Shown: positions 35,441 through 47,399 of the stretch, piece after piece
Layout of the letters: every line of letters starts with the position of its first letter
How positions within the stretch are numbered: position 1 is the stretch's first letter
Source of the DNA: Avena insularis
Taxonomy: Eukaryota; Streptophyta; Magnoliopsida; Poales; Poaceae
Reading direction: 5' to 3'
Assembly (NCBI GenBank): GCA_023614405.1
Contig: CM042697.1
Coordinates: 465,540,744-465,604,743 of the forward strand
DNA: 64,000 nt
Program-made: the position numbers and the translations under genes
Notes under the pieces: generated by a model
Told to the model about the DNA's origin: nothing
The model's database searches: none
What the model saw: only the letters and a program-made list of their open reading frames with translations

Positions 35441-36999
35441 ACTCAGCAGTTGGCCAACATGATCCTACCTACTTGATAGATCTAACTATAATTTTGCTAT
35501 GCCAAGCCATGACCCACACAACTGTGGTAGGTGTGGGCCCATGCCAACATTGGATGGGATCTACACCTCTTCGAGTTGGCTAGAAACACCATCATCAACT
35601 TAGTGGTTGTGTGAGTCACTACACCTGACCAACATGATCCCACTCACTTGATAGATCTAGATGTAAGAGTGTTATGCCAAGACATGAGACACACTTGTGG
35701 CAAATGTGGGGCCATGCCAACATTGCATGGGATCTAGACCTCTCTGGGCTGGATAGAAACACGTTCACCAACTTGTTGTTGTATGAGTCATCACTTGGAC
35801 AACATGATCCTCCCCTCTTGATAGATCTAACTATTATTTTGCTATGCCAAGCCATGACACGCACAACTGTGGTAGACGTGGGCCCATGCCAACATTGCAT
35901 GGGATCTACACCTCTCCAAGTTGGCTAGAAACACCATCATCAACTTAGTGGCTGTGGGAGTCACTACACCTGCCAACATGATCCCACCCACTTGATAAAT
36001 CTAGATGTAAGAGTGCTATGCCAAGACATGAGACACACTTATGGAAAATGTGGGGCCATGCCAACATTTCATGGGATCTAGACCTCTCTGGGATGGATAG
36101 AAACACGTTCACCAACTTGTTGTATGAGTCATCACTTGGACAACATGATCCTATCCTGTTGATAGATCTAATTATACTTTTGCTATGCCAAGCCATGACA
36201 CACACAACTGTGGTAGATGTTGGGCCATGCCAATATTGCATGGGATCTAGACCTCTATGGGTTGGCTAGAAACACCATCATCAACTTAGTAGCTATGTGA
36301 GTCACTACACGTGACCAACATGATCCCACCCACTTGATAGATCTATCTATAAGAGTGTTATGCCAAGCCATGACACAAACTTGTGGCTGATGTGGGGCCA
36401 TGCCAACATTGCATGGGGTGTAGACCTCTATGGGCTGGATAGAAACACCTTCACCAACTTGTTGTATGATTCATCACACATGACCAACATGACCCTACCT
36501 ACTTGATAGATCTAACTATACTTTTGCTAACATAGCATGGGATCTATACCTCTCTAGGTTGGCTAGAAACACCATGATCAACTTAGTGGCTGTGTGAATC
36601 ACTAAACCTGGCCAACATGATCCCACCCACTTGATAGATCTAGCTGTAAGAGTGCTATGCCAAGCCATGACACACTTGTGGTAGATGTGGGGCCATGCTA
36701 ATATTGCATGGGGTCTAGACCTCTCTGGGCTGGCTAGAAACACCATCATCAACTTAGTGGTTGTTTGAGTCACTACACTTGACCAACATGATCCCTCCCA
36801 CTTGATAGATCTAGCTATAATAGTGCTATGTCAAGCCAGTACAAACTTGATGATGGTGTTTCTAGTCAACTAATATGGGTCTAGAGCCTAATGCAATGTT
36901 GGGATAACATGATCCCACCCACTTGATAGATCTAAGTATAACACTACTATGCCAAGAGATGATGAATTTGAATTGTTTCTAAAAATTAGTTGAATTTTA

Positions 37000-38080
37000 A
37001 ATCTAAAACAAAAAACTACTACGGAGATGTTCAGCAAGCAAACAACAAGCTTGTAAAGGGAATAAAAAAATGGCTACTACATATTTCGAGCTCAACAGCC
37101 TGCATACGACTAGAAGACCATTGTTGGACCAGGATGCAGGCCCGCGTAGGGCAAAATTTACATGTGTAGTCCAAAAGGAAGACAACTGACAGCAGTACGT
37201 GTCATCGTTGATTTGTTAAAAAAAGGTCGTGCCACATATGAATACATGGTATATAAGCATGTCTAATCGTTTCTCGCTCGGCGATGTGGGACTAAACTCC
37301 AACCCGCGTCAGTCCTTCCCGCTATGGTTTTCCGTTGGGCCTGAAAGAGCCCATTACTTTTTGATGCCCGGGATTAAGATGGTCCGCCCCAAACTACTTC
37401 ACGCCCGGAAGCAGCCGTGACGCGGGCGCGGGAGTAGGATTTGGGCTGGCTTGTTGCTTGCACGCCAAGTCTTACTTTTTTCTTTGATCCTATATTCATT
37501 TTTATTTTCTATTTAAATATTTGAACAAAATAGCTATTTTACAATTTTGAATTTTATAAAATAAATTACATATTCTTTACAGGCACCGTTGGTATAACAT
37601 GTGCAAAAATTTTGGGATCATTTGATGAACATCGAAAAATTGAGAAATTTACGAACAGCCCTTTTGGTCTCACCTAGGCCTCTTTTCCTAGCAATGTGTT
37701 TTTTCGACTTTCGTGAAACAACCTGGATTTTTTACACACGCTAACATACACAAACTAAGACACATGTACAAGGTTTCACACAAATTTGAATGTTTTTGAA
37801 TTTTTGGTGGCCCGGTCAAATTTAGGCCAAAAATCAAGGTGTCTAGTAAGGATGCCTAGGGGTTAGGCCTTTGTGATGTGATACATGCTATATGCTGAAA
37901 CATGGCATCCTCTACCTAGAAGCAATTTTAAATGTGTCCAAGCTTTCACACAATTTTGATATATTTTTTTGAATTTTAGGTGTCCCGGTCAAAATTTGAA
38001 TTTTTGCATGGGTTTCAGACTTCTCTGGGGTGGCTAGAAACACCTTCACATACTTGTGGTTGTGTGACTCAGCAATTGGC
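37000..38080. repeat. Large array block R3
   Basis: The third copy. USE core and TATA are intact on the minus strand, but a run of seven T (minus strand) lies at 37217-37223, near the predicted start. The plus-strand 63-codon frame is at 37229-37420. Confidence 0.8.
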
Positions 38081-38398
38081 CAACATGATCCCACCCACTT
38101 GATCATTTTGGCCAGGTGATGAGTCACACAACCACAAGTGGATGCGGGAGATTCTAGCCAACCTAAAGAGGTCTAGATCCCATGCAATGTTGGCATCGAC
38201 CCACATTTGCATGGCACAAGTTTCTTGGTGGACTACGTATTAGAGCATTTTCCCTCCATGCAGGGCACAAGTTTCTTCTTGGTGGCCAACATGATCCTAC
38301 CTACTTTCTAGCTCTAGCTATAATTTTGAGTCTGCCAAGCCATGACACACACTAGCCTGTGGCAAATGTGGGGCCATGCCAACATTGCATGGGGTCTA

Positions 38399-39454
38399 TG
38401 TTGAATAAAAGAGCAATTTACCAAGCGAATTATCCATAATAAACGCTAGAGAAAACATGATTAGAATAATAGGCAATATACTAATCATGTGAAATAGCGA
38501 ATACATATTAAGGCATATAACCAAACAGACTGCAGGACAAAGATCTTGAGATGCGATCAGAACAAGTTTGAGAAAGAAAATGAACCTGACAATGAAGAGG
38601 AACCGCCGGTGTTGGTGTTGGCACCGTCGTTAGCCATGTCGTCGAGGAAGAGGGTGCTGATGTCAGGGAAGAAGTCCTCGTTGGGAAGACGTCGGCGCAA
38701 TCACTATCCGAGAGGGAGTCCATGATGAAGCCAGTATTCGCGCCGGTAGCGCTCCCCAAAAACCTTATCGCCCTTCTCTTGTACAGGACTCGAAGCAGCG
38801 GGGTCTCGGACGCCTACTGTCCTAGCTCGCGATGCACGCCGCAAGACGGGATGGGGAAGATCTAGGTAGCGCAGTGCTCTAGAACTGGAGGTGCAAAGGA
38901 TGTGTGGCAGTGTGTCTGAGAGGAGGCGTGACCTCTCTCATATATAGACACAGAGGGGTAGGCAGACAGGCTGCGCAGAAGATGAAACGAACGGACAGAA
39001 GTTGAAGCGAACAGGCGGCAGCCCACCGGACATCCTCCACTCAGTTCGTATTTAGTTAGCTCGTATTAAAAGTCCACTTGAGAAAAACGTTTCAACTTCT
39101 GTAGGACTGTTCATATACCATTCATGCGTGGCAAAATAAAGCTCAGCTCGGCAAGATTCCCGCAACCCGCCCGCCAGCGCGCACGCGCGTCGGGTCGGGT
39201 CATGCCGAGGCGAGGCGAGCGAGGAGGAGGAGCGCGCGTGTGGAACTCTCTCCTTCTCCTTCTCATCCTTTTTACCAAGTGGTAGGAGAGCTCACCTTAT
39301 AAGCTGGTCCAACTTCCACTCAACTAGCAATGTGGGACTAAACATTTGTCTCAGCTCTTGCCTTGCATGAATGGGCCAAATGGGCCTCTAGGATTTCAGG
39401 AATTTATTGGCATATAATGAATGGGCTGGGCCTAATTAGGCAAAAATTCCAACA
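38399..39454 (-). mobile_element. Copia solo LTR inside the satellite array
   Basis: On the minus strand it starts TGTTGGAATTTTTGCC and ends TTATTCAACA. It is flanked by gtcta at 38394-38398 and 39455-39459, a perfect duplication, and the satellite monomer continues across the site. Inside are a USE/TATA-like pair (GTCCCACATTG, 24 bp, CTTATAAG), a second TATA (TATATATGAG near 38940) and a short frame from 38759 (MDSLSDSDCADVFP) with one frameshift. An element this short could also be a very small non-autonomous retroelement, but no internal LTR pair was seen. Confidence 0.88.
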
Positions 39455-39540
39455 GTCTAGACCTCTCTAGGCTGGCTAGAACCACCATCATCAACTTAGT
39501 GGTTGTGTGAGTCACTACACCTGGCCAACATGAGCCCACC

Positions 39541-39910
39541 TGATATGGGGTGGCCCGATCTTCTCAGCAAGCACTTGTCGATGATGATGGTGGATGATAG
39601 ATAACTAGCCTATAACTATGAACTCTCACGCTCGAACCATGATGCCAATGCAACAGCTCTCGAACCCTGTGGGATATTCACAACACCACGCTCTTGCGCA
39701 TGCAGCCGTCGACCACGAACGGTAGTTTGCAATCTACTAATTCCCAATGGAACAACATATCACACTCAATTGCAGTAGATAATTCGATCACAGGGTAATT
39801 TCAGAGGTTCTAATAAGAAACAACTCCAAAATAGTTTTAACGTGGTCTAACTCAAAATAAACGGTACCCCCATCTATTTAAGAGAGAGGGGAGGCTAGGC
39901 TAAGAGTCCA
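39541..39910 (-). mobile_element. Fragment of a second Copia-like LTR end with primer-binding-like site
   Basis: On the minus strand: TTAAATAGATGGGGGTACC, AT-rich U5-like sequence, then a boundary near TTGGCATCATGGTTCGAGC, which resembles an initiator-Met primer-binding site region. It is flanked by satellite monomers on both sides. No target duplication was identified. Confidence 0.45.
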
Positions 39911-41839
39911 AGACACACTTGTGGGCTGGATATAAACACCTTCACCAACTTGTTGTATGTGTCATCACACCTGGCCAACATGATCCTGCCTACTTGCTAG
40001 ATCTAGCTATAATTTTTCTATGCCAAGCCATGACACACACTAGCTTGTGGTAAATGTGGGCCCATGCCAACATTGCATGGGATCTAGACCTCTTTGGGTT
40101 GGCTAGAAACACCATCATCAAGTTAGTGGATGTGTGAGTAACTACACCTGACCAACATGATCCCATCCACTTTATAGATCTAACTATAAGAGTGTTATGC
40201 CAAGCCATGACACACATTAGCTTGTGGAAGATATGGGCCCATGCCAACATTGCATGGGATCTAGACCTTTTTGGGTTGGCTAGAAACACCATCATCAACT
40301 TAGTGGCTGTGTGAGTCACTATACCTGGCCAACATGATCCTACCTACTTGCTAAATCAAGCTATATTTTTTGTATACCAAGCCATGACACACACTAGCTT
40401 GTGGCAAATGTGGGGCCATGCCAACATTGCATGGGTTCTAGACCTCTCTAGGCTGGCTAGAACCACCATCATCAACTTAGTAGTTGTGTGAGTCACTACA
40501 CCTGGCAACATGATCCCACCCACCTGATAAATCTAGCTATAAGACTGTTATATCAAGGCATGACACACTAGCTTGTGGAAAATGTGGAGCCATGCCAACA
40601 TTGCATGGATGGGGTCTAGACACCTCTCTGTGCTGGATAGAAACACCTTCACCAACTTGTTGTTGTATATGTCATCACACCTGGCCAACATGATCCTACC
40701 TACTTGCTAGATCTAGCTATACTTTTGAGGTTGCCAAGCCATGACACACACTAGCTTGTGGCAAATGTGGAGTCATGCGAACATTGCATGGGATCTAGAC
40801 CTCTCTGGGTTGGCTAGAAACACCACCATCAACTTAGTGGCTGTGTGAGTCACTACACCTGACCAACATGATCCCACCCACTTGATAGATCTAGCTATAA
40901 GAGTGCTATGCCAGGCCATGAAACACACTAGCTTGTGGAAGATGTGGGCCCATGCCAACATTGCATGGTATCTAGACCTCTTTGGGTTGGCTAGAAACAC
41001 CATCATCAACTTAGTGGCTGTGTGAGTCACTACACCTGGCCAACATGATCCTACCTACTTGCTAGATCTAGCTATAATTTTTCTATGCCAAGCCATGACA
41101 CACACACTAGGTTGTGGCAAATGTGGGGCCATGCCAACATTGCATGGGGTCTAGACCTCTCTGGGATGGCTAGAACCACAATCATCAACTTAGTGGTTGT
41201 GTGAGTCACTACACCTGGCAACATGATCACACCCACTTGATAGATCTAGCTATAAGAGTGTTATGCCAAGGCATGCCACACACTAGCTTGTGGAAAATGT
41301 GGGTCCATGCCAACATTGCATGCATGGGGTCTAGACACCTCTCTGGGCTGGATAGAAACACCTTCATCAACTTGTTGTTGTATGTGTCATCACACCTGGA
41401 CAACATGATCCTACATACTTGGTAGATCTAGCTATAATTTTGAGTCTGCCAAGCCATGACACACACTAGCTTGTGGCAAATGTGGGGCCATGCCAAAATT
41501 GCATGGGGTCTAGACCTCTCTGGGCTGGCTAGAACCACCGTCATCAATTTAGTGGTTGTGTGAGTCACTACACTTGGCCAACATGATCTCACCCACTTGA
41601 TAGATCTAGCTATAAGAGTGCAATGATATAGTTACATCTAACAACTAGTTGGGATCACACATTGACCAATCGTTGACTCATTCAACAAGAAGGTGATCAA
41701 GGTGTTTGTAACTAACTCAGATATATAGGTCTATAATGTCACCCTAGACTAGAAAGTTTGAGCAGCACAAAATACTTGTCTCTGTTTGTTATCTCACAAT
41801 CACACTCGCTCTGAATTTGCTAGTGAAGCCTTTCTCTGC

Positions 41840-43480
41840 AACATGGAGCGTGTTCCTTGGTGAAGCCTGCGCTGGTGTGCCATGACACCGGCGTCGGTGA
41901 GTGGAGAGCGGGCGCAATCTCCGAGTACTACGCACGGACCGCGTCGGCGAGTTCACGTGTTGGCCACGTTCGCTGTGTACAGTGCGCCGACACCGGCATC
42001 AAGCGCCACCTCACGACGCCGTAATCACCCCAGCAGAACGGGGTGATCGCGTGGCGCAACCAGACGGTCGTAGCGGCGGCCAGAAGCATGCTGAAGACTA
42101 AGGGCATGCCAAATTTCTTCTGGGGCGAGACGGTGCTGACAGCGGTCTACGTGCTGAACCTGAACCGGGCATTCACGCGCAGCGTCACCGGCATGACGCC
42201 ATATGAGGCTTGGTATCTGCAGAGCTTCAGCTAAGTCGCGCACGTACGTGAAGAGCGCGCATCCTCACCTGAAGAAGCTGGATGACCAGAGCACGCCAAT
42301 GGTCTTCATCAGCTACGAGAGCGGCACCAAGGGCTACCGTGTCTATGATCCCGTCGCCAAGCGTGTGCACGCACACGGAACGTAGTCTTTGACGAGGACG
42401 CGAGCTTGGACTGGAGCACGCACGAGGACAACCCTGTGAGCATGGCGTTCACGGTGGACTGCTACGTGCACTCGACGCGACTCCACTGTGTACCGCTACA
42501 CCTGAGGTGGCAGGCCAGGACTCGCCGGCATCGGCTCTCCATCGACACCAGCTCCCGCAGAGCACACGTCGCCGACAGTGTCATCCTCGCGCACCGAGCT
42601 AGCCTCTCCGACACTCTAAGATGAAGCCGCGCCGCCATCACATCTGTCTCGCTGCGAGGCGCACCCGATGACCACGCGTGCGCACCATGGACAGCATCGT
42701 GCAGCCGAACACCCGCCTCGCCTCATCGCCAAAAGGGATATGTGAAGCAGCAAGGCATCAATGTCGCGGACGCCTTTGCGCCTGTTGCACGGTTGGAGTC
42801 CGTGCGGCTCCTGCTGGCGCTCGCCGCGCATCGCGGGTGGGTCTGCTGGCCAGGGCGCTAGGCGATGCGCCTGCGTAAGCCACTCTACGGACTCCTTAAG
42901 GCACCTAGAGGCTAGAGCCTAGAACACGAAGTTCGACGCCACGCTCGACGCGCTCGGCTTCAGTTTAGGTGTTAGTCTGTCAGAGTTTCAGTTTCGTCAG
43001 GTTAGCACTTCGCCGTTTTAGTTGGTTGATTTAGTCATAGGTCTAGCTCCGGTTCTGTTGTTACAAATTGCAGCGAGTCGCACGGATGACGATCCGTTCG
43101 TGGGATGGCACGAACACAAGGATCATGGCCATGTTTTCCCACTGTAAGAAAGAATAAAAGGAGAGAAACTTAGCCAGAAATATGGAATATGCATCATGCC
43201 ATGGGTCTAGAGCCCAATGCAGTGTTTGGATATATGAGGCACAAGTGTGCATCATGCCATGGGCATACCACTTTTATACTTAGAATCAATGTAATGATTT
43301 GGCATAGTAGTTGTATAGTTTGATGTAACAACTAGGTGGGATCACGTTGACCAAGTATTGACTCATACAACCACAAAGATGATGAAGATGTTCATAGACA
43401 ACTTTCATAGATCAAGAACCCATGCAATATTGGCATGGGGCTATACGTGCTACAAGTGTGCATCATCCAAAGTCATAGCA
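41840..43480 (+). mobile_element. Copia-derived chimeric module, copy C4 (longest)
   Basis: Contains an integrase start (ESGRNLRVLRTDRVGEFT), an altered middle, QNGVIAWRNQTVVAAARSML, FFWGETVLTAVYVLNLNRAF, VTGMTPYEAW, HLKKLDDQSTPMVFISYE, then the RT fragments ([19 protein letters not shown]) and the shared tail with a reversed satellite monomer (about 43195-43480). Frames are broken in several places. Compared with C2 it extends further 5', suggesting it is closer to the founding Copia piece. Confidence 0.7.
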
Positions 43481-43972
43481 CACTTGTGGCAGATCTAGAC
43501 CTATCACACTTGTGGTACAATGCTAGCATCATTAGGCTAGATACAATGCTAGCATCATTAGGCACGTGGTGATACACCCTTGTGCCAAATTTGAGTCCAT
43601 TTAGCTAGCATCAATACATCAAAAGATGGCTTATGAATTTGTAATTTAAACACTATGAATATTTCACTATTCTTAGTTATGATTTAGGGAGGGGTAATGT
43701 ATGCATCATTCGGGTCTAACACTAGTACTTTTTAATGTAATATTAAGTCATAAAAATGAGATAAGACTTAACTTATAAATTACAGTACTATTCTATCATC
43801 ACATAAGCACTAAGTTGATGAAGGACTTTCTAGCCAACCTATAGAGATCTATAGCCTTGGCTAGAAACTCCTTCGAAGGACTTTGTCAACTTAGTGATTA
43901 CTAAGTTGGCTATAAACACTTTGTGGCAATTGTGGACACATGCCAACATTGCATATGGTCTGCATGTTGATT
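43481..43972. other. Spacer with diverged satellite fragments
   Basis: Short pieces of the satellite monomer (cacacttgtggc, gacttagtga-like, gccaacattgcata) are scattered through this stretch. No gene seen. Confidence 0.35.
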
Positions 43973-45360
43973 TCACAGACGATTAATAAGGAGCTTGAGG
44001 CCAGCTGAAATACCACGGAACCAAAACACAAAGATGTCACCAGCTCTCATATTAAACTTGTTCACAACCTCCATCCAATTTGATGTTATCATGGCACCAC
44101 ATTTCAGTTTGCCTCTAGTGTTTGACTTGGTCATCACCATTTTAACTTTTGCAACTTTCATATTGTTCGAAAATACTTGAATGTTTGCTGGTAGTTCAAT
44201 ATATGGAACAATATGCACCATGGTGAAGCTCCTCGAAAAGTACTGCATATAGATTACACCAATATATACATACAAATGTCAGTACCTAATATTAGTAATG
44301 TGACATTTTGAAAAAATGTTACTAGTTCAAAAGTTTTACCATTTTTGCTTTTCCTTTCAAGGTGTTTGATTTATTTATGGTGCATACATAAAATGGTCTT
44401 TTGGGAGGTTCTTATCAACTCCATACTTCAGTACATTAATTTCGGCATCATCCATCGCTACACGGTTGCCATAATGGCAGAAACATTCAAATTCTTTCCC
44501 GAACTTTATTCCCGGACCTACATGTAACAAATATATACATAAGCAGCAATATTATAACTGCATTGATTTTTTTATTTTACATTACATACCTCTTATATGA
44601 GAGGTTTATGCAACTTAAGAGCGGCACGAACATGACGAGTGCGAGCATGCTCCTCCACCTAACCATAAAGTGTCATGTACACAAACTTTTTAGAATAAGA
44701 AATCTATATTCTACCACCTATTATTTTAGATACTTGAACACGGTTTGCATGTTCATAAACATGCATGATATTCCAAAGCACCGAGTAGTGTCCATTAGAT
44801 AATACTCTCTCCGTTTTAAAATATAAGATGTTTTAGTTTTGTAAAGAAAATGTATCTAGACTTCTTTTAGTATGTAGGTTCACTCAAGTTTGAAGTGAAT
44901 CTACACACTAAATTAAATCTAGATACATTTTGTTCACAAAACTAAAACATCTTATATTTTGAAACAGAGGAAGTACAATTTTCTTAATAGTACATATAGA
45001 TCTAACACGACATGCTTCCAGTGCTAACATATAATAGAGTGTTATTGTACTAGTTCATATGTAGATCTCATCTACACAATTATGATCGTCATGCATTTTT
45101 AAAATTTGATCGTATTTCCTCTAGATCTGATGAAATTTCTGTACATCACTCGTTCTAGATTTTCATATAGGAATTGGCGAAAACATACCTGATCTATGAA
45201 CCTGTGTCGTCGCAGGAGTTGAATACTGGAGGCGGTCCTCGATGGAATTTTTGAGGTTGTTGTCGTGTGGAGGCGCTCCTGTGAGGAGGGATAGGAGGCG
45301 AGTCGTGGGCGGAGGCGACCGTGGAGTGACTAAATAGTAAATACCTAACGCGTCTACGTC
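43973..45360 (-). pseudogene. Second B3-like gene, degenerate
   Basis: The last exon begins at an acceptor ATATGCAG near 44244 and reads YFSRSFTMVHIVPYIELPAN, then VKMVMTKSNTRGKLKCGAMI, SNWMEVVNKFNMRAGDIFVF, which follows the B3 pattern (WMEVV..F.M..GDIFVF). Upstream exon-like pieces lie at about 44340-44520 and 44575-44680. A leader or first exon at about 45190-45360 ends at CAG|GTATGTTT. The upstream pieces contain stops in every joined frame I tried, so decay is likely. It mirrors the intact plus-strand B3-like gene at 20040: both sit next to a Copia-derived module. Confidence 0.5.
44805..44973. mobile_element. Stowaway-type MITE, 169 bp
   Basis: Terminal repeats ctctctccgttttaaaat and its near complement (ttttgaaacagaggaag), TA at 44803-44804 and 44974-44975. 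Same family and length as 17079-17247, with more terminal mismatches. It lies within the second B3-like relic. Confidence 0.88.
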
Positions 45361-46127
45361 ATCATACCTGCGCACGTCTACTGGGCGCGGTTGGGCCGAC
45401 CTAAATAAGAAAGCAGCCGCTGCAGCGATAACACGGGCACAGGAACACGAGCTGGGCTGGGCTAAGTCTGCGTATTTTAGAATGTGTAAAAAATATTGAG
45501 ATTATTTCGTGAAGGAAAGAGGGTCAGGTGAGACAAAACAGGCTTTTTGTAGATTTGTCATTTTTTAGAAAAAGAGGTTCAGGTGAGACAAAACATGCTT
45601 GTTCGTAAATCAAAAACTATATGAAAAAGGAAAGAAGAGCAAAATAAGGCTATAATAGGGCAGCGCAAACAGTCAGCCCAATTTGGCAACAAATCAAAGA
45701 ACCCTCCCTCTCCCCCTCCCTCCTTTCTTCCTTTGTCTACCTCTGCCAGGCTCACCTCATTCATTCATTTTGGCCCAATTTGGTATCAAATCTATACCAT
45801 CATCTATTTCTTAATTGCGTAACCGTTTCCCTTGAACCTTTCCGAAATAGGAAATCCCACCACACACCAGCATGTACAAAAACAAATGTAGATAGTAAGC
45901 ATCTAGAATATAGAAACATAACAAGCAACTAATTAAGCAAGGTTCAACAAAAACTAATTAAGCATCTAAAATGTAGAAACATAACAAGCAACTAAATAAG
46001 CAAGGTTCGACACAAACCTGATAAGGCAGAAGTTCAACACAAACGCAGCTAAGCAGCCAACATAAACACAGTTCAAATAAAAGCATGCTGCTTAAACCAG
46101 CAGCAGCACACACAAACAGGCACATCA
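45361..46127. other. Spacer between B3-like relic and zf-XS-like gene
   Basis: Mixed composition. A tandem-like duplication of taagcatctagaatatagaaacataacaag-type sequence occurs at about 45896-45930 and 45959-45990. No gene supported. Confidence 0.35.
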
Positions 46128-46132
46128 TTACA

Positions 46133-47258
46133 TCACTGCCTCCTCGCCGCCTCCTCCCGGTCCTGCTCCTCCCTGTCCCTCTTCCTCTGCTTCCTGCTAC
46201 CCATACCCTGAACCTTCGGTGGCTTGGGCTTGGGATCAGGCACACGACCGGCCTCGATAGCTCGGTTCAGTTTGTTCCTGAGGAAGAATGCCATAGGCCA
46301 TGTGATTGGCCCTGAAGCCGTGGACATTGACAGTTTCCCCAACTTTGACACAACCAGATCCACAGCCTTCAGCATGCTGCAGGATGTTTTGGAAGTCCAT
46401 CTTTATGCTCCTTTTGTAGAAGGGGCAGCTGTTCATGCCATCAGTCCAGGGTTCACTCCAGAACCGGTCGAACCTCCCCGCTTTAAGATTTTTGAGAGTA
46501 GCCCTGGTCTTCCTTTGACACGAGTCGACATCGCTGTCAACATCATCCATATCCTGCTGAAATATGCAAAATACACATGTGAAGCAAATATGTAGAAACT
46601 GCAACTAAAATTGAATGCTTAACAAATGAAGCAACAGATAACAGTCTCCAGCTAGCACAGAAAGTAATCAAGGGATCAAGCAGATAACCCACTTCCGTCG
46701 GTCAATAAGCTAGCATTAATCCATAGAAATGAAAACAACAATCCACAGATCCACAAATATTAATTGATTCTATCCATAATCGAAGCCTAGCTAGCAATAA
46801 TCCATAGATCCATTAATTACACATCAATCGTAACAGATAACAAACGAATCTGACGCTAAGTGAAAACCCTAGGCCCCAATCTAAACAGATAACAAACGAA
46901 TCTGACGCTAAGCGAAAACCCTAGGCCCCAAGCAGATAATCCATTAATTAGAACTTACCTCCTCCCTGTCGTCGATGATGTTCTCGTCAAAGGCCGGCGG
47001 CGGCATGATGATGAGCTCGACCTCCTCGTCGTCATCCTGCGGCTGCTTCCCAAGATTGTACGCACAAGTACTGATAGCGGCGGGAGCCGATGAGGGACCG
47101 ATCGGCCGGCCTTCAGCAATGGCCTCCGCTTCATCTTTCGCATCCGCTGCGGCTGTGATTGCCGCCCTTGCGGCATTTTGTGCCTCTGTCGCGGCTCTGG
47201 CCGCCTCCATCACGGCCTTCTCCTTCGCTGCGGCAACAACGTCGGATGGGTGCTCCAT
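46133..47258 (-). pseudogene. zf-XS-like zinc-finger gene with one-base frameshift
   Basis: Exon 1 (47258-46959, 100 codons) is Ala/Glu-rich and helical (MEHPSDVVAAAKEKAVMEAA) with an acidic end (DDDEEVELIIMPPP) and the donor AG|GTAAGT. Exon 2 starts at about 46556 or 46553 (both keep frame). It reads RFWSEPWTDGMNSCPFYKRS, DFQNILQHAEGCGSG and VNVHGFRANHMAYGI, resembling the zf-XS domain (CPF...LQHA.G.G); the second Cys of the usual CPxC pair is Tyr. Near 46285 one extra base moves the frame: the original runs to a stop at 46236, while the shifted frame reads FLRNKLNRAIEAGRVPDPKP and a Lys/Arg/Glu-rich tail ending at 46133. XS-type proteins act in RNA silencing in plants, but this copy lacks an XS domain and its role is unknown. 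Confidence 0.55.
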
Positions 47259-47399
47259 CGCCAGAATGGGAAGTGGAGCGGAAGCGAAAGGGGAGAGGTT
47301 TTTTTCCTGGTCGGTGGAGAGAGAGAGGAGTGGGAAAGGGTAGTGGGTAGGGGCCTAGGGGGAGTTGGGAAGAGGTGGCGTGATGGAGTGAATGAGGGG

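Larger units (their letters stand above)
32200..41640 (+). repeat. Satellite-like tandem array with two-level organisation
   Basis: The basic monomer is about 170-180 bp and is recognised by cttgatagatcta, gccatgccaacattgcatgg, tctagacctct and aacaccatcatcaactta in fixed order. I estimate 25-30 monomers by eye. Neighbouring monomers alternate between two subtypes (accatcatcaacttagtgg and acgttcaccaacttgttg), so a dimer of about 350 bp is often the repeating unit. Three larger blocks of about 1.1 kb (starting near 32200, 34360 and 37000) are interspersed. The array is interrupted by a Copia solo LTR (38399-39454) and a Copia fragment (39541-39910). Open frames of 60-110 codons on the minus strand arise from the periodicity and are not called as genes. 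Confidence 0.85.

Noticed and set aside
37190..37235. U3-like start (acgacctt) downstream of the R3 promoter module
   Set aside because: Only eight bases match, a T-run follows at once, and R1 and R2 lack the match.
33515..41030. Open frames of 60-113 codons on both strands of the satellite array
   Set aside because: They follow the monomer period, occur in several frames, and have no independent coding evidence.
32200..41640. CACTA transposon subterminal repeats
   Set aside because: No CACTA/TAGTG terminal pair with a 3-bp duplication was found around the array.
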